DNA from: Nitrobacter winogradskyi Nb-255
Lineage (GTDB): Bacteria; Pseudomonadota; Alphaproteobacteria; Rhizobiales; Xanthobacteraceae
Length of the DNA: 64,000 bases
Reading direction: 5' to 3'
Assembly: GCF_000012725.1 (NCBI RefSeq)
Contig: NC_007406.1
Coordinates: 1,888,001 to 1,952,000, forward strand
The notes beneath the pieces are model-generated. The model did no database searches. It was not told the DNA's origin and worked only from the letters and a program-made list of their open reading frames with translations. Made by a program: the position numbers and the translations under genes. Shown here one piece after another: positions 54,544 through 63,674 of this stretch (the stretch's first letter is position 1; each line of letters opens with the position of its first letter).

Positions 54544-55905
54544 TCATGCGCCGTTCAGGAAGTTCAACGGGTCGACCGGCGTCGATCCTTTTCGGATCTC
54601 GAAGTGAAGCTGCGGCGACCCCGCCTCGCCGGACTGGCCCGACTTGGCGATGACCTGGCCGCGCCTGATGGAATCTCCGCGCTTCACCATCAATTCACGC
54701 GCATGGGCATAGGCGGTCACGTAGCCGTTGGAGTGCCGAACCAGGACCAGATTGCCGTAGCCTTTAAGTTCGTTGCCGGCATAAGCAACGACTCCGTCCT
54801 CGGCGGCCTTGACCGGCGTACCCTCGGGCACTGCGACATTGATGCCGTCATTGGATTTCCCGTTGGTCCGGGCGCCATAGGCCGTGATCACGCGGCCACG
54901 CACAGGCCAGCGGAAAGTCGGCAAAGCGCCGGTCGCCTCCGCGGCTTTCACCGAAGGTTTAACCACGGCCGCTTCAGGCGTCGCGGTCGCAGCCGCAAGG
55001 TTGACCTTCTGAACCGGACCTGCGGTCGCGGCGGCGGCGTGAACCACGGGTGCGGGCGCGGGCTTGGGTGCAACGGCGGGAGGCGCGGCCGGAGCGGCGA
55101 CAGGTTGCGCGGACACCGCGGCGACCTTGGTCGGCACCGTGATCCTGGTGCCGATCTTCAGCTTCGCGCTCGGTGGTAATCCGTTCGCGCGTGCAAGTTC
55201 CCCGACAGAAATGTGATTGCGGCGGGCGATGTTCATCAGCGTGTCGCCGCGATTGACGTGATGGGTGGCGCCGGACGCAGCCGTAGCGACGACCGCCGGC
55301 TTCGCGGCCGGAGCCGGCTGGGTTTCCGCCACCGCTGCGCGCTTCGGAATGATCAGCCGCTGGCCGGGCTGCAACTGGCGAGGACCCCGGTAGCCATTGG
55401 CCTTGAGAATTTCAGCGCTGGACACGCCATACCGGCGCGACAGTCCTTCCAGCGTATCGCTGGTCCCGACAATGATCGGCGTGCCGCCCTTATGATTCCA
55501 GCCGTCCCGCGCCGCGACAGCGGGGGCAGACTCGATCGCACGCGCGGGAGGCGTATATGAACCGGGACCGCGCCCGCTCACCGACACGCTCGATGCCACC
55601 GGATAGGACTTCGGCGTCGAGATCGGCGGAAGCGGCTGGGATTGATAGTCGGAGTGGGGCCGATACGGGGGCCGCGAATATTGGTGCAACTCGCGGCGCT
55701 CCACCGGAGCCGCAGGCGCCGCGGCCACCGTGCCGGTGGTCTCTCGCTGCCAGCCAAAGCGATTTGATTGCTGCGGACCGCTGTCCAACTGCGCGAGGCG
55801 CGTCGACATATCCGCGCTGCACCCGGCAAAACCGATCGACACCAGCGCCAGCACCGCTACCTGCGGTACGCGGCGCGAGCAAAGCAACTCGACGACACGG
55901 GACAT
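54544..55905 (-). CDS. nlpD: NlpD-like lipoprotein with two LysM domains and degenerate M23 domain
   Basis: A 453-residue outer-membrane lipoprotein. The lipobox is SIGFAGC with lipidated Cys29. The first LysM reads SDTLEGLSRRYGVSSAEIL and the second GDTLMNIARRNHISVGELA; both bind peptidoglycan. A Pro/Ala/Val-rich linker leads to the C-terminal M23 domain (YGNLVLVRHSNGYVTAYAHA, QLHFEIRKGSTPVDPLNFL). The two first zinc ligands of active M23 peptidases are replaced: the H-x-G-x-D motif is here NDGIN. It is therefore likely inactive, like E. coli NlpD/EnvC, and activates an N-acetylmuramyl-L-alanine amidase at division. Neighbouring pcm and surE reproduce the surE-pcm-nlpD order of E. coli. Confidence 0.92.
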   Translation of the reverse strand: MSRVVELLCSRRVPQVAVLALVSIGFAGCSADMSTRLAQLDSGPQQSNRFGWQRETTGTVAAAPAAPVERRELHQYSRPPYRPHSDYQSQPLPPISTPKSYPVASSVSVSGRGPGSYTPPARAIESAPAVAARDGWNHKGGTPIIVGTSDTLEGLSRRYGVSSAEILKANGYRGPRQLQPGQRLIIPKRAAVAETQPAPAAKPAVVATAASGATHHVNRGDTLMNIARRNHISVGELARANGLPPSAKLKIGTRITVPTKVAAVSAQPVAAPAAPPAVAPKPAPAPVVHAAAATAGPVQKVNLAAATATPEAAVVKPSVKAAEATGALPTFRWPVRGRVITAYGARTNGKSNDGINVAVPEGTPVKAAEDGVVAYAGNELKGYGNLVLVRHSNGYVTAYAHARELMVKRGDSIRRGQVIAKSGQSGEAGSPQLHFEIRKGSTPVDPLNFLNGA

Positions 55906-56053
55906 GGTTACTCACTCGTACGCAACACGACTAAATTTGAATAAACACCGTCCCAGTAAACAAAGCCTTTCACCGTGACACGTCACGGCCTCGAAAGTTA
56001 ACATCGCCGGACAAACTGATTACGGCCGCGGCCGAACCTCGGACCCGATAGGA

Positions 56054-56707
56054 TCAGAGCTCGCGGGCGATGCCCGGCAGCGCCGGCACGAAGCGGACGT
56101 CGATCAGCTCTTTGCGGATCATTCCGGCGGGGGCGCGCCGCAGCAGGATCAGGGTCTGCCGTCCGCTCTGCGGTCCGACAGGCGCGATCAAAAGCCCGTC
56201 GGGCTCAAGCCTGGCCGTCAGCGCCTCCGGTATCTGCTCCATCGCCGCGGTCACCATGATGCGGTCGAACCGCCCTGCCTCGCCAGGAATGTCGAAGCCG
56301 TCACCCAGCAGAACCTCGACGTTGTCGTAGCCGAGATGCTTCAACCGGGCGCGCGCGCGATCGGCGAGCACGCGATACCGCTCGACCGTCACGACCTCGC
56401 GGCAGAGGCGCGACAGGATCGCGGTCTGGTAACCCGAACCCGTGCCGATCTCCAGGACCCGTTGATCGTCCCCTAATTCCAGCCGCTCGGTCATGTAGGC
56501 CACGACGAACGGCTGGCTGATGGTCTGGCCGCAGGCGATGCCGAGCGCGGTGTCGCACCATGCGTCCTCGCGATCGCCCTGTTCGACGAAAGCATCGCGC
56601 GGGACGTTATCCATCGCGCGGAGCACACGCTGATCGCTGATGCCGCGTCGCCGCAGGTTAAGCTGAAACATCATCTTTTCAGGCGGCGGATGATCGGCGG
56701 GGGGCAT
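56054..56707 (-). CDS. pcm: Protein-L-isoaspartate O-methyltransferase
   Basis: A 217-residue SAM-dependent repair enzyme that methylates isoaspartyl residues formed in ageing proteins. It has [22 protein letters not shown], the substrate-site motif [17 protein letters not shown], and the SAM motif [19 protein letters not shown], followed by [17 protein letters not shown] and ending with [14 protein letters not shown]. Length is typical. It lies between the NlpD-like gene and surE, with a plus-strand response regulator gene inserted on the other side. A second, distinct PCMT-family protein is encoded at 62129-62791. Confidence 0.97.
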   Translation of the reverse strand: MPPADHPPPEKMMFQLNLRRRGISDQRVLRAMDNVPRDAFVEQGDREDAWCDTALGIACGQTISQPFVVAYMTERLELGDDQRVLEIGTGSGYQTAILSRLCREVVTVERYRVLADRARARLKHLGYDNVEVLLGDGFDIPGEAGRFDRIMVTAAMEQIPEALTARLEPDGLLIAPVGPQSGRQTLILLRRAPAGMIRKELIDVRFVPALPGIAREL

Positions 56708-56967
56708 GACGGGCGAACTCTCGAGCGCCGGCGCTTGGCCGAGCGGTTATCATTAACGCAATCTGCGCAGATCACCCACCTCGTCAATCCGGCGAGGCAA
56801 GTATTTGTTCCGGCGAAGAACCGGCGTGACGAATTCCGCCGGTCCGGGAATCTCCCGATTTGCAGCGCGGCATGCTGGTGCGACAACCTTGCCCTAGGCG
56901 ACAACACGGATTGCGTTCGGTCGCATAATTTGCGACCCTGCGTTGGTGACAAGGCGGGATTTCCAAC

Positions 56968-57348
56968 ATGGAATCAGCGAAGCCATCCGGCGGCTCCGTA
57001 TTCCTCGTTGAAGACGAGGTTATGATCCGCATGATGGTTGCGGATATGCTGGAGGAACTCGGCTATAGCATCGCCGCCGAGGCTGGCGACATCGAGCAGG
57101 CTCTCCAACTCGCGCGTACGACGAACTTCGACATCGCGATTCTCGACGTCAACGTCAACGGGAAGCTGATTTCTCCCGTGGCGGAGGTCATCGAAGGCCG
57201 CAACCGTCCGTTCATCTTCGCCACAGGCTATGGCACGCAAGGGCTTCCGCCGGAGTATTGCAACCGGCCGTCCGTGCAGAAACCCTTCCAGATGGATGGC
57301 CTTGCCGCCGTGATCCGAAGCACGCTCAAGGGCAGCGCCGTGGCCTGA
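56968..57348 (+). CDS. Single-domain response regulator
   Basis: A 126-residue receiver-only protein. It has the acidic pair EDE (residues 15-17), phosphorylation site Asp60 in AILDVNVNG, an alcohol-bearing residue in FATGYG, and the switch lysine in SVQKPFQMDGL. The NVNGKLISPVAEVIEGRN and FATGYGTQGLP features place it in the alphaproteobacterial group often paired with HWE-type kinases. No kinase is adjacent. The gene lies on the opposite strand between pcm and surE, in a block that is otherwise conserved. A repeat module begins 4 bp after the stop. Confidence 0.92.
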   Translation: MESAKPSGGSVFLVEDEVMIRMMVADMLEELGYSIAAEAGDIEQALQLARTTNFDIAILDVNVNGKLISPVAEVIEGRNRPFIFATGYGTQGLPPEYCNRPSVQKPFQMDGLAAVIRSTLKGSAVA

Positions 57349-57351
57349 GAC

Positions 57352-57390
57352 AGAGCCTTTCCGCTTCTGATGAAATCCGAAGCGAGATTG
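57352..57390 (+). repeat. Dispersed repeat, A module only
   Basis: AGAGCCTTTCCGCTTCTGAT then ATCCGAAGCGAG, a hairpin starting just after the response regulator stop; no B module follows. Confidence 0.7.
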
Positions 57391-57413
57391 ATCCGACGTG
57401 GATTGCAGGCGTC

Positions 57414-58181
57414 CTACTTGAGCTTCGCGGTGAGGATCGCGGCGAACGCTTCGTCGGTGCGATCCAGCCGCAGCGGCGTCACGGAAACACATTGCCCCGC
57501 GATCGCCGCGAGATCGGAGCCCGACGCGGGAGTGTCCGCATCGTCGGCCTTCTCGAACCCGATCCAGAAATACGGGTTGCCGCGGCCGTCGCGGCGCTCG
57601 TCGATCTTGAGAAAACCGAGATTGCGCTTGCCCATCCGCGTCACCAGCACCCCCGCCACATCCTCCGGCGCGCAGGCCGGAAAATTGACGTTGACCACCG
57701 TGTTCTTCGGGATGCCGATCTCGATCACCCTGCGGAGGATTTGCGGCGCGAACGTCCGCGCGGTTTCCCACACCGGCCTGTCGCCGGTTTCCATGCTGAA
57801 CTCCTGCGACAGCGCGAAAGACGGCAGTCCGAGCATCGTGCCTTCGAGCGCCCCCGCGACGGTGCCGGAATACACCACATCCTCGGCGAGGTTGCGGCCG
57901 CGATTGACGCCGGACAGCACGAGATCAGGCGCTTTGTCGGCGAGGATGTAGCGTGATCCCATGATGACGCAATCGGTCGGTGTGCCCTTCACCGCGAAAT
58001 GGCGGGGTCCGATCTGGCGCAGCCGCAGCGGATCGTTGAGCGTCAGCGAATGCGAGACCCCGGACTGATCGTGCTCGGGCGCGACCACCCAGACATCATC
58101 GGACAGGTCTTTTGCGATTTGCTCGATGATTTCGAGGCCCGGCGCGTAAATGCCGTCATCGTTGGTACAGAGAATCCGCAT
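57414..58181 (-). CDS. surE: 5'/3'-nucleotidase SurE
   Basis: A 255-residue metal-dependent phosphatase acting on nucleoside monophosphates and short polyphosphates, linked to stationary-phase survival. The N-terminal [19 protein letters not shown] carries the metal-binding Asp pair. [12 protein letters not shown] supplies the catalytic-site serine, and [26 protein letters not shown] the Asn ligand and phosphate loop. It is followed downstream by pcm after about 700 bp that hold the response regulator on the other strand. Confidence 0.97.
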   Translation of the reverse strand: MRILCTNDDGIYAPGLEIIEQIAKDLSDDVWVVAPEHDQSGVSHSLTLNDPLRLRQIGPRHFAVKGTPTDCVIMGSRYILADKAPDLVLSGVNRGRNLAEDVVYSGTVAGALEGTMLGLPSFALSQEFSMETGDRPVWETARTFAPQILRRVIEIGIPKNTVVNVNFPACAPEDVAGVLVTRMGKRNLGFLKIDERRDGRGNPYFWIGFEKADDADTPASGSDLAAIAGQCVSVTPLRLDRTDEAFAAILTAKLK

Positions 58182-58210
58182 TCGTAAGAGCGCCTCTTTC
58201 GGTCGCCGCG

Positions 58211-58313
58211 AGAGCGTTTTCGAGCGAAGGGATACCGGTTCGCGTGAGGAAAACGCGTCAAATCAAAACCAAGAGCCCCGCTTCTGATTCCATCAGAAAC
58301 GGAAAGGCTCTAG
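58211..58313 (-). repeat. Dispersed hairpin repeat (B1 + A), reverse orientation
   Basis: GAGCGTTTTCGAGCGAAGG to GAAAACGCGTCAAA (B1), then the A hairpin (GCTTCTGATTCCATCAGAAACGG). It lies between the serS stop and the surE start; the remaining part of the gap has no gene. Confidence 0.82.
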
Positions 58314-58504
58314 TCGTTCGGGGACACCTCATATCCGGCCCGGCCGGGACTGGCAAACCTGACGTTCCGCCTGCGCCGGCGGATTTTACGCCGTCCTCAC
58401 CGGGTCTGTCCCGGTGATCCACTCTTTCAGTTGAACCGCAAGCAAGACGTGGATGGCCGGAACAAGTCCGGCCATGACGCTGACGCTGGGCCTGACGGCA
58501 GTGG

Positions 58505-59998
58505 CTACATATCTTTCGCGATCACCTTCAGGCCGCCCATGTAGGGCTGCAAGACATCGGGCACGGCGATGGAGCCGTCGGCCTGCTGGTAAGTCTCCAT
58601 CACCGCGATCAGCGCGCGACCCACGGCAGTGCCGGAGCCGTTGAGCGTGTGGACGAAGCGCGGCTTGCCGTCGCTGCTGCGATAGCGCGCGTCCATGCGT
58701 CGCGCCTGGAAATCGCCGCACACCGAGCAGGACGAAATCTCGCGATAAGCGCCGCCCTCTCCTTGTCCCGGCATCCACACCTCGATGTCGTAGGTCTTCT
58801 GCGAGGCGAAGCCCATGTCGCCGGTGCACAGCGTCATCACGCGGTAATGCAGGTCGAGCCGGCGCAGCACTTCTTCCGCGCATGACAACATGCGCTCGTG
58901 CTCGTCCTTGGATGTTTCCGGCGTGGTGATCGACACCAGCTCGACCTTGGTGAACTGATGCTGGCGGATCATGCCGCGGGTGTCGCGACCGGCAGCGCCC
59001 GCTTCGGCGCGAAAACACGGCGTCAACGCGGTGAAGCGCAGCGGCAGTTCTTTTTCATCGAGGATGGATTCGCGGACGAGATTTGTGAGCGGGACTTCGG
59101 CAGTGGGGATGAGCCAACTCGTCGAGACGGGCAACTGCTCCCGCAACTTTACGAAGTCGGGCATAGCTACGTTCGACCAACCTAGAACACCCTGCTCTTC
59201 GATGGTCCGACCTGCGAGCGCAGCCAAGGCATATCTGGCAATCGCTTCTGGACTTTCTCGCGTCTCAGCGTCCAACTCGTCGTAGAGCAAATTGCCGCCG
59301 ATTGGGCTCCGGGCCAGAAACTGGTCTTCTCGAAACTTCGGCAATTGCGCGGTGCCAAACATCGCGTCGTCACGCACCAGCAAAGGCGGGTTGACCTCGG
59401 TGTAGCCGTGCTCGCCGGTGTGGACATCGAGGAAGAATTGCCCGATGGCGCGTTCGAGTCGCGCCAGCCCGCGCTTCAGCACCACGAAGCGCGCGCCGGA
59501 CAGTTTCGCCGCCGCCTCGAAATCCATATCGCCGAGCGCGCCGCCGAGATCGTCGTGCGGTTTCGGCGTAAACGCATAGTCGCGTTTTTTTCCGAAGATG
59601 TGATGCTGCACGTTGCCGTGCTCGTCGGCGCCGTCAGGCACCTCGTCGAGCGGCAGGTTCGGAATCTCTGCCAACAGGTTCTTCAACCCAACCTCACGCT
59701 CGATAATAAGGTTACTTCCTCCGCTGATAATATCGTGCTTAAGGCGGTCGACCTTTTCCATCAACGCCGCTACTCTGACCTCATCTTTCTCGCGCATCGC
59801 AATACCAATTTCTTTTGAAATCTGGTTCCGCGTTGACTTCCATTGCTCAACTGTTGCGATAAGGGTCCGCCGCTCTGCGTCGAATTTCAAAATTTCTTCC
59901 GAAGAAAACCGCACGCGATCTGTATCAGATAGTCTTCGCCGCTTCAGCGCGGCGTCGAACGCTTGCGGGTTGTCGCGGATCGCTTTGATGTCGTGCAT
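58505..59998 (-). CDS. serS: Seryl-tRNA synthetase with unusual arm and insertion
   Basis: Class II synthetase that charges tRNA-Ser, 497 residues against the usual 420-435. The catalytic motifs are intact: motif 2 [21 protein letters not shown] (residues 330-350), the TAEVPLTN loop (299-306) and motif 3 [19 protein letters not shown] (453-471). Two regions stand out. The tRNA-binding coiled-coil arm (about 21-110, [20 protein letters not shown]) is unlike the Bradyrhizobium-type sequence that I recall. Residues 228-294, between FREDQF and WLIPTAEV, form a segment of about 67 residues where normal enzymes have 7-12. DNA of both regions (59669-59938 and 59117-59317) looks richer in A/T than the rest. 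The reading frame is continuous, so the gene is probably functional. Confidence 0.93.
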   Translation of the reverse strand: MHDIKAIRDNPQAFDAALKRRRLSDTDRVRFSSEEILKFDAERRTLIATVEQWKSTRNQISKEIGIAMREKDEVRVAALMEKVDRLKHDIISGGSNLIIEREVGLKNLLAEIPNLPLDEVPDGADEHGNVQHHIFGKKRDYAFTPKPHDDLGGALGDMDFEAAAKLSGARFVVLKRGLARLERAIGQFFLDVHTGEHGYTEVNPPLLVRDDAMFGTAQLPKFREDQFLARSPIGGNLLYDELDAETRESPEAIARYALAALAGRTIEEQGVLGWSNVAMPDFVKLREQLPVSTSWLIPTAEVPLTNLVRESILDEKELPLRFTALTPCFRAEAGAAGRDTRGMIRQHQFTKVELVSITTPETSKDEHERMLSCAEEVLRRLDLHYRVMTLCTGDMGFASQKTYDIEVWMPGQGEGGAYREISSCSVCGDFQARRMDARYRSSDGKPRFVHTLNGSGTAVGRALIAVMETYQQADGSIAVPDVLQPYMGGLKVIAKDM

Positions 59999-60105
59999 GG
60001 GAGCCAGTCCAAAAGATAAAGAAGCGGCCAGACTCAGGGTGACGTCATGTCCGCGAGAACTGGCATTCAGTAGCCCGAACGGCAGCGATTGGAAATAGTC
60101 GCGCC

Positions 60106-60915
60106 CTACTCCGCGGGATTTCCCGCAGGCGGCGAAGTGGCGGCGGAAGCGGAGGGCCTGGCGGCCTTCTTCTCGACAATCGCCACGGCGAGGATCGAGC
60201 CCTCGTACAGCAGGAGCAGCGGCAGCGCCAACGACATCTGGCTCAGCACATCCGGCGGCGTCAGCACCGCCGCGATGACGAACGCGCCGACGATGAAATA
60301 GCGTCGCTTCTCGCGCAGGCCTTTCGACGTAACGACGCCAATCCGCCCGAGCAGCGTGAGAATCACCGGCAACTGGAAGGCGATGCCGAACGCGAAGATC
60401 AGCGACATCGTCAGCGACAGGAATTCGCCGACCTTTGGCAGCAACTGGATCTCCGCAGTTTCGGGGCCCGCCATCTGCTGCATTCCGAGCGAGAACCGCA
60501 CCAGCATCGGCAGCACCGCGAAGTACACCACCGTCGCGCCGAGCACGAAGAACGCCGGGGTCGCGATCAGGTACGGCAGGAAGGCATTGCGCTCGTGCTT
60601 GTAGAGTCCGGGCGCCACGAATTTATAGATCTGCGTCGCCACGATCGGAAACGAGATGAAGGCCGCGCCAAACAGCGCGAGCTTGAGCTGGGTGATAAAA
60701 TATTCGAGCAGCGCGGTGTAGATGAATTTCGAGTTTTCCGGCCCCGCGACCCAAACGAACGGCCATATCAGGATGTTGTAAATCTGCCTGGCGAAGAAGA
60801 AGCAGGCGACAAACGCCACGCCGAATCCGATCAGCGCCTTGATCAACCGGGAGCGCAGCTCGATCAGGTGATCCATCAGGGGGGCCTTGCTGGCCTCGAT
60901 GTCTTCGTCGCTCAT
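60106..60915 (-). CDS. tatC: Sec-independent protein translocase TatC
   Basis: A 269-residue six-helix receptor for twin-arginine signal peptides. It has the N-terminal [18 protein letters not shown] with the conserved Glu and Arg, the [20 protein letters not shown] loop, [20 protein letters not shown], and [21 protein letters not shown] with its conserved Glu replaced region. The C-terminal tail of about 30 residues is Pro/Ala-rich. The start overlaps the tatB stop by 4 bp (ATGA). Confidence 0.97.
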   Translation of the reverse strand: MSDEDIEASKAPLMDHLIELRSRLIKALIGFGVAFVACFFFARQIYNILIWPFVWVAGPENSKFIYTALLEYFITQLKLALFGAAFISFPIVATQIYKFVAPGLYKHERNAFLPYLIATPAFFVLGATVVYFAVLPMLVRFSLGMQQMAGPETAEIQLLPKVGEFLSLTMSLIFAFGIAFQLPVILTLLGRIGVVTSKGLREKRRYFIVGAFVIAAVLTPPDVLSQMSLALPLLLLYEGSILAVAIVEKKAARPSASAATSPPAGNPAE

Positions 60916-61454
60916 GACGCTTTGGCGCCCCTGGCCGTCTGGTCCCTGCCCTCACGCGAGATTTCCGGCGCACCCTCGGGCGGTTCAACAGCGGTTGCAT
61001 CCTGATGAGCCTGCGGCGTGATCGCCAGCGGCCCGGAGGCGTTCGTCCCGGCGTCGGCCGTGAAGGTTTCAGCAGCCCCTGCTTCCGGCGCAGCCGACCC
61101 GCTTGCGGAAGCGGCATCGGAAGACACGGATGGCTTGTCGGCCCCGGTAGCAGGCTTGTCGATATCCTCCAGCCTGGGCGGCTCGCCGAGCGAGTCGGTC
61201 AGCCGGGTCATCAGGTCGCCACGGGTCAGGCCGCTGGTGGCGTCGCGCACTTCGTCGAAGGATTTTTTCAGGTCGGCCATTTCGGCCTCGCGCATGGCCT
61301 CGTTGAACTGCCCCTGAAATTCAGCCGCCATCCTGCGCGCCTTGCCCATCCACTGGCCGACCGTACGCAACACGCCCGGCAGCTCCTTGGGGCCGATCGC
61401 GATCAGCGCGACGACCCCGATGACGAGCAGTTCACTCCACCCGATGTCGAACAT
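60912..61454 (-). CDS. tatB: Sec-independent protein translocase TatB
   Basis: A 180-residue Tat component. It has the single helix with flanking Glu and Pro ([26 protein letters not shown]), the amphipathic helix [22 protein letters not shown], and a predicted helical stretch to about residue 95. The remaining half is a low-complexity Ala/Ser/Pro tail. Order tatA-tatB-tatC on one strand is standard; 179 bp separate tatA from tatB. Confidence 0.96.
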   Translation of the reverse strand: MFDIGWSELLVIGVVALIAIGPKELPGVLRTVGQWMGKARRMAAEFQGQFNEAMREAEMADLKKSFDEVRDATSGLTRGDLMTRLTDSLGEPPRLEDIDKPATGADKPSVSSDAASASGSAAPEAGAAETFTADAGTNASGPLAITPQAHQDATAVEPPEGAPEISREGRDQTARGAKAS

Positions 61455-61633
61455 GAAACTTTCCGCTCACGCGAGGGCTTCGCGTCGGTTTCCGCGCCGC
61501 AGCCTACATCGCGTCTTGTTTAGGTCGCTGCCTTGAGCCCCACAGGGATCAACACGTTTCGACAGCCCTACCGCATCGTGGAAGCCGAACCTTGATGATC
61601 GCCGCGGACGTGCCGTCCTCGCGCCGGGCCGCG

Positions 61634-61870
61634 TCAGATGACCTTGCTGCCGGTGTCAGACCGCGCCGCGCCGGACCCATCCGCGTTGTGATTGATCGTC
61701 TTCACCGGTTCGGGCTTTTCCGCGGTTTTCTCATCGTCCTTCATGCCTTTCTTGAAGGCCTTGATGCCCTGCGCGACGTCACCCATCAGATCTGAAATCT
61801 TGCCACGACCGAACAGCAGCAGGATCACCGCGACCACCACGATCCAGTGCCAGATGCTCAGTGAACCCAT
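61634..61870 (-). CDS. tatA: Sec-independent protein translocase TatA
   Basis: A 78-residue pore-forming Tat subunit. The start at 61870 gives [20 protein letters not shown], a short helix followed by [28 protein letters not shown], the hinge and amphipathic helix of the family. A hydrophilic tail follows. Tat export would serve folded redox proteins and, probably, the FecR-type regulator at 6312-7271. Confidence 0.95.
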   Translation of the reverse strand: MGSLSIWHWIVVVAVILLLFGRGKISDLMGDVAQGIKAFKKGMKDDEKTAEKPEPVKTINHNADGSGAARSDTGSKVI

Positions 61871-62021
61871 CTGCAACCTCCAAGCCGGCGGCCGGCGTAC
61901 GGCCAAACCTGTACGGAACGTAGGCCCGGGGATTGGCAAAAACAAGGATTCAGGTTCTCGCGAGCCGCAATAACGGCGCGGGATAGCCCGCACGGCTTCA
62001 AGCCGAAAGCGTCGCTCGCGC

Positions 62022-62128
62022 GCTAGAGTCTTTCACCACTTCACGGAAGCGGTGAAAGACTCTAGCTTTTTGATTTGACGCGTTTTCTTGACGCGAACCG
62101 GATTCCACTTCGCTCGAAAACGCTATAG
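62022..62128 (+). repeat. Perfect 16-bp-arm hairpin (module C) followed by B1 repeat
   Basis: GCTAGAGTCTTTCACC (62022-62037) and GGTGAAAGACTCTAGC (62051-62066) form a perfect stem. B1 then runs from TTTGACGCGTTTTCTTGACG to CGAAAACGCTATAG (62128), stopping next to the stop codon of the following minus-strand gene. Confidence 0.88.
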
Positions 62129-62791
62129 TCAGAATACGAAGGCGGGCGGCCGTTCGAGGCCCGGCAGGATCGGAGCCGACGCGTTGAAAAGAGGCCGGCT
62201 CCCAAAATCGGACCGTGAACGGGTGACGATGACAACCCGCGGCGCGCCGTCTATGGCAAATACGCCGACCAGCCGTCCCTCGGGCGCAAGCTGCCCGTAA
62301 AGCGCATCGGGAACAATCTCGGTGGCGCCCTCCAGAATGATGACATCGTATGGGGCGCGGGCCGATGCTCCGTCGTTCGCCCTGGCCGGAATGACCGTTA
62401 CGTGGCCAAGGCCGAGGCTCGCGAGATTGTCCGAGGCTTTCGTCGCCAGCGCCGGATCGCTCTCGATCGCCGTCACCCGGTCGGTGAGTTTTCCCACAAG
62501 CGCGGCGGTATAGCCGGTCGCACAGCCCACCACGAGCACGTTGTCGGTGCTCTTGATCTCGGCCGCCTGAACCATCTTTGCGACCACCATGGGCTTGAGC
62601 AGATACCGTTTCGATGTCCCTTCGCTGACGTCCAGATCAAGATCCAGATATGCCAGCGCGCGGCGATCCCCGGGGACGAAAATCTCACGCGGAAGCGCCA
62701 GCATCGCGTCGATGATCCGCAGATCGGTGACGTCGCTGGGCCGCACCTGACCGTCAACCATTTTCCCGCGAGCGGTCGAAAAGTCCGACAT
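62129..62791 (-). CDS. PCMT-family methyltransferase-like protein
   Basis: A 220-residue protein of the protein-L-isoaspartate methyltransferase family, distinct from Pcm at 56054-56707. The start at 62791 gives SDFSTARGKMVDGQVRPSDVTD, the usual N-terminus of this alphaproteobacterial subgroup. SAM-binding motif is VLVVGCATGYTAALVGKL, followed by VTAIESDPALATKAS and YDVIILEGATEIVPDALYGQL. The sequence LLKPMVVAKMVQAAEI replaces the TISQP loop, so isoaspartyl repair is unlikely or altered. Members commonly precede tolC; no tolC is seen here, because the tRNA and repeats lie upstream and a repeat lies downstream. Confidence 0.88.
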   Translation of the reverse strand: MSDFSTARGKMVDGQVRPSDVTDLRIIDAMLALPREIFVPGDRRALAYLDLDLDVSEGTSKRYLLKPMVVAKMVQAAEIKSTDNVLVVGCATGYTAALVGKLTDRVTAIESDPALATKASDNLASLGLGHVTVIPARANDGASARAPYDVIILEGATEIVPDALYGQLAPEGRLVGVFAIDGAPRVVIVTRSRSDFGSRPLFNASAPILPGLERPPAFVF

Positions 62792-63027
62792 CGACGATCC
62801 CTCAACCCATGACAAAGTTCCCGGAGGACTAGGACACCCCCATGGTCGATGCAAGCCTTTGCTGAGCGGGCCATGTCAGCCGTCGCATTTTGTCGCAGCG
62901 TTTTCCGTTGGTTGCAGGACGCATGACGCGTGGCGGTTAGCCGATCGATTGTCCGCGCTCGTCCGGGAAGCCGGATCGGCATTTCTGCTTTGCAAGCGTC
63001 GGAGGCTTTGTTATAGGCTGCCTCTCT

Positions 63028-63043
63028 GCGAAGCATGCTTCGC
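63028..63043. promoter_or_regulatory. Perfect 16-bp palindrome just upstream of tRNA-Asn
   Basis: GCGAAGCATGCTTCGC ends 4 bp before the mature tRNA 5' end. It may be a processing hairpin or protein site; TTATAG at 63010-63015 could be the -10 element. Confidence 0.4.
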
Positions 63044-63047
63044 ACGT

Positions 63048-63122
63048 TCCCTGGTAGCTCAGCGGTAGAGCATTCGACTGTTAATCGAATGGTCGCAGGT
63101 TCGAATCCTGCCCGGGGAGCCA
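63048..63122 (+). tRNA. tRNA-Asn (anticodon GTT)
   Basis: A 75-nt tRNA. Acceptor TCCCTGG pairs with CCGGGGA, followed by discriminator G and an encoded CCA. D-arm TAGCTCAGCGGTAGAGC is present. The anticodon loop CTGTTAA gives GTT, and the T-loop is TTCGAAT. Confidence 0.97.
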
Positions 63123-63159
63123 TTTTCATGAAAACGCAAGTTGAAGAAAGAAGCCGGCA

Positions 63160-63399
63160 AACATCACCCGCACTATAGTCGCGGCCCGTGGATGAAAGCC
63201 TGGCCCGCGCGAACCAGTTCGCCGGAAACTCGTCCCGGCAGTCGGTCAGATACTTGCCGCAGAACACGCCGAGTTCGAGCATCTGCTTCGGAGTAAGGTC
63301 GGGCCGGAATACCGGATCGAAGTTGCGGCCGGACGGCGCCGTCAATCGATAGCGATAGCCGCTTTGCATCCTGTCGTCGACGATGATGACACGGCCCAT
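63160..63399 (-). pseudogene. Truncated 5' fragment of a conserved gene at the tRNA-Asn 3' end
   Basis: From an ATG at 63399 the reverse strand encodes about 80 residues of coherent sequence: MGRVIIVDDRMQSGYRYRL, FDPVFRPDLTPKQMLELGVF and GKYLTDCRDEFPANWF. I recall this N-terminus from a conserved protein of about 160-180 residues in this group that continues with a GWFQWYCRYY-type motif. Here the similarity stops after about residue 77, and the frame runs on through the antisense of tRNA-Asn without the C-terminal half. The gene is therefore cut, apparently at the tRNA. Whether the fragment is translated is unknown. Confidence 0.6.
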
Positions 63400-63496
63400 T
63401 CGGTCAGTTTAGCGCAAGAATCGAAACGGAATGACGCCTAACGCGCGTCATCAATGAAAATCCCGGCGTCTGTTCGAACGGCCACCCTATAGCCCT

Positions 63497-63590
63497 TCGT
63501 TTCCGATGGAACCAAAGAGAAATCCATGATCTTGATCTGGCGCGTTTTCTTGACGCGAACCCGTGTCCACGCCGCTCGAAAACGCTATAG
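63497..63590 (+). repeat. Dispersed repeat (degenerate A + B1)
   Basis: A weak A remnant precedes B1, GGCGCGTTTTCTTGACGCG to CGAAAACGCTATAG (63537-63590). Confidence 0.75.
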
Positions 63591-63674
63591 CTTTCGTCGC
63601 GCAATTCAAAGCAAACAGGATCGCAGCAGGCAGGATTCAGGCTTGCTGCCGAACGGCGAGCAGAGGAGATTTTG

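Noticed and set aside
62473-63399. Single 308-codon reverse frame running through tRNA-Asn into the PCMT-like gene
   Set aside because: Its middle part (APRAGFEPATIR) is the antisense translation of the tRNA, and its end is a shadow of the PCMT-like gene. Only the first 80 codons look like protein.
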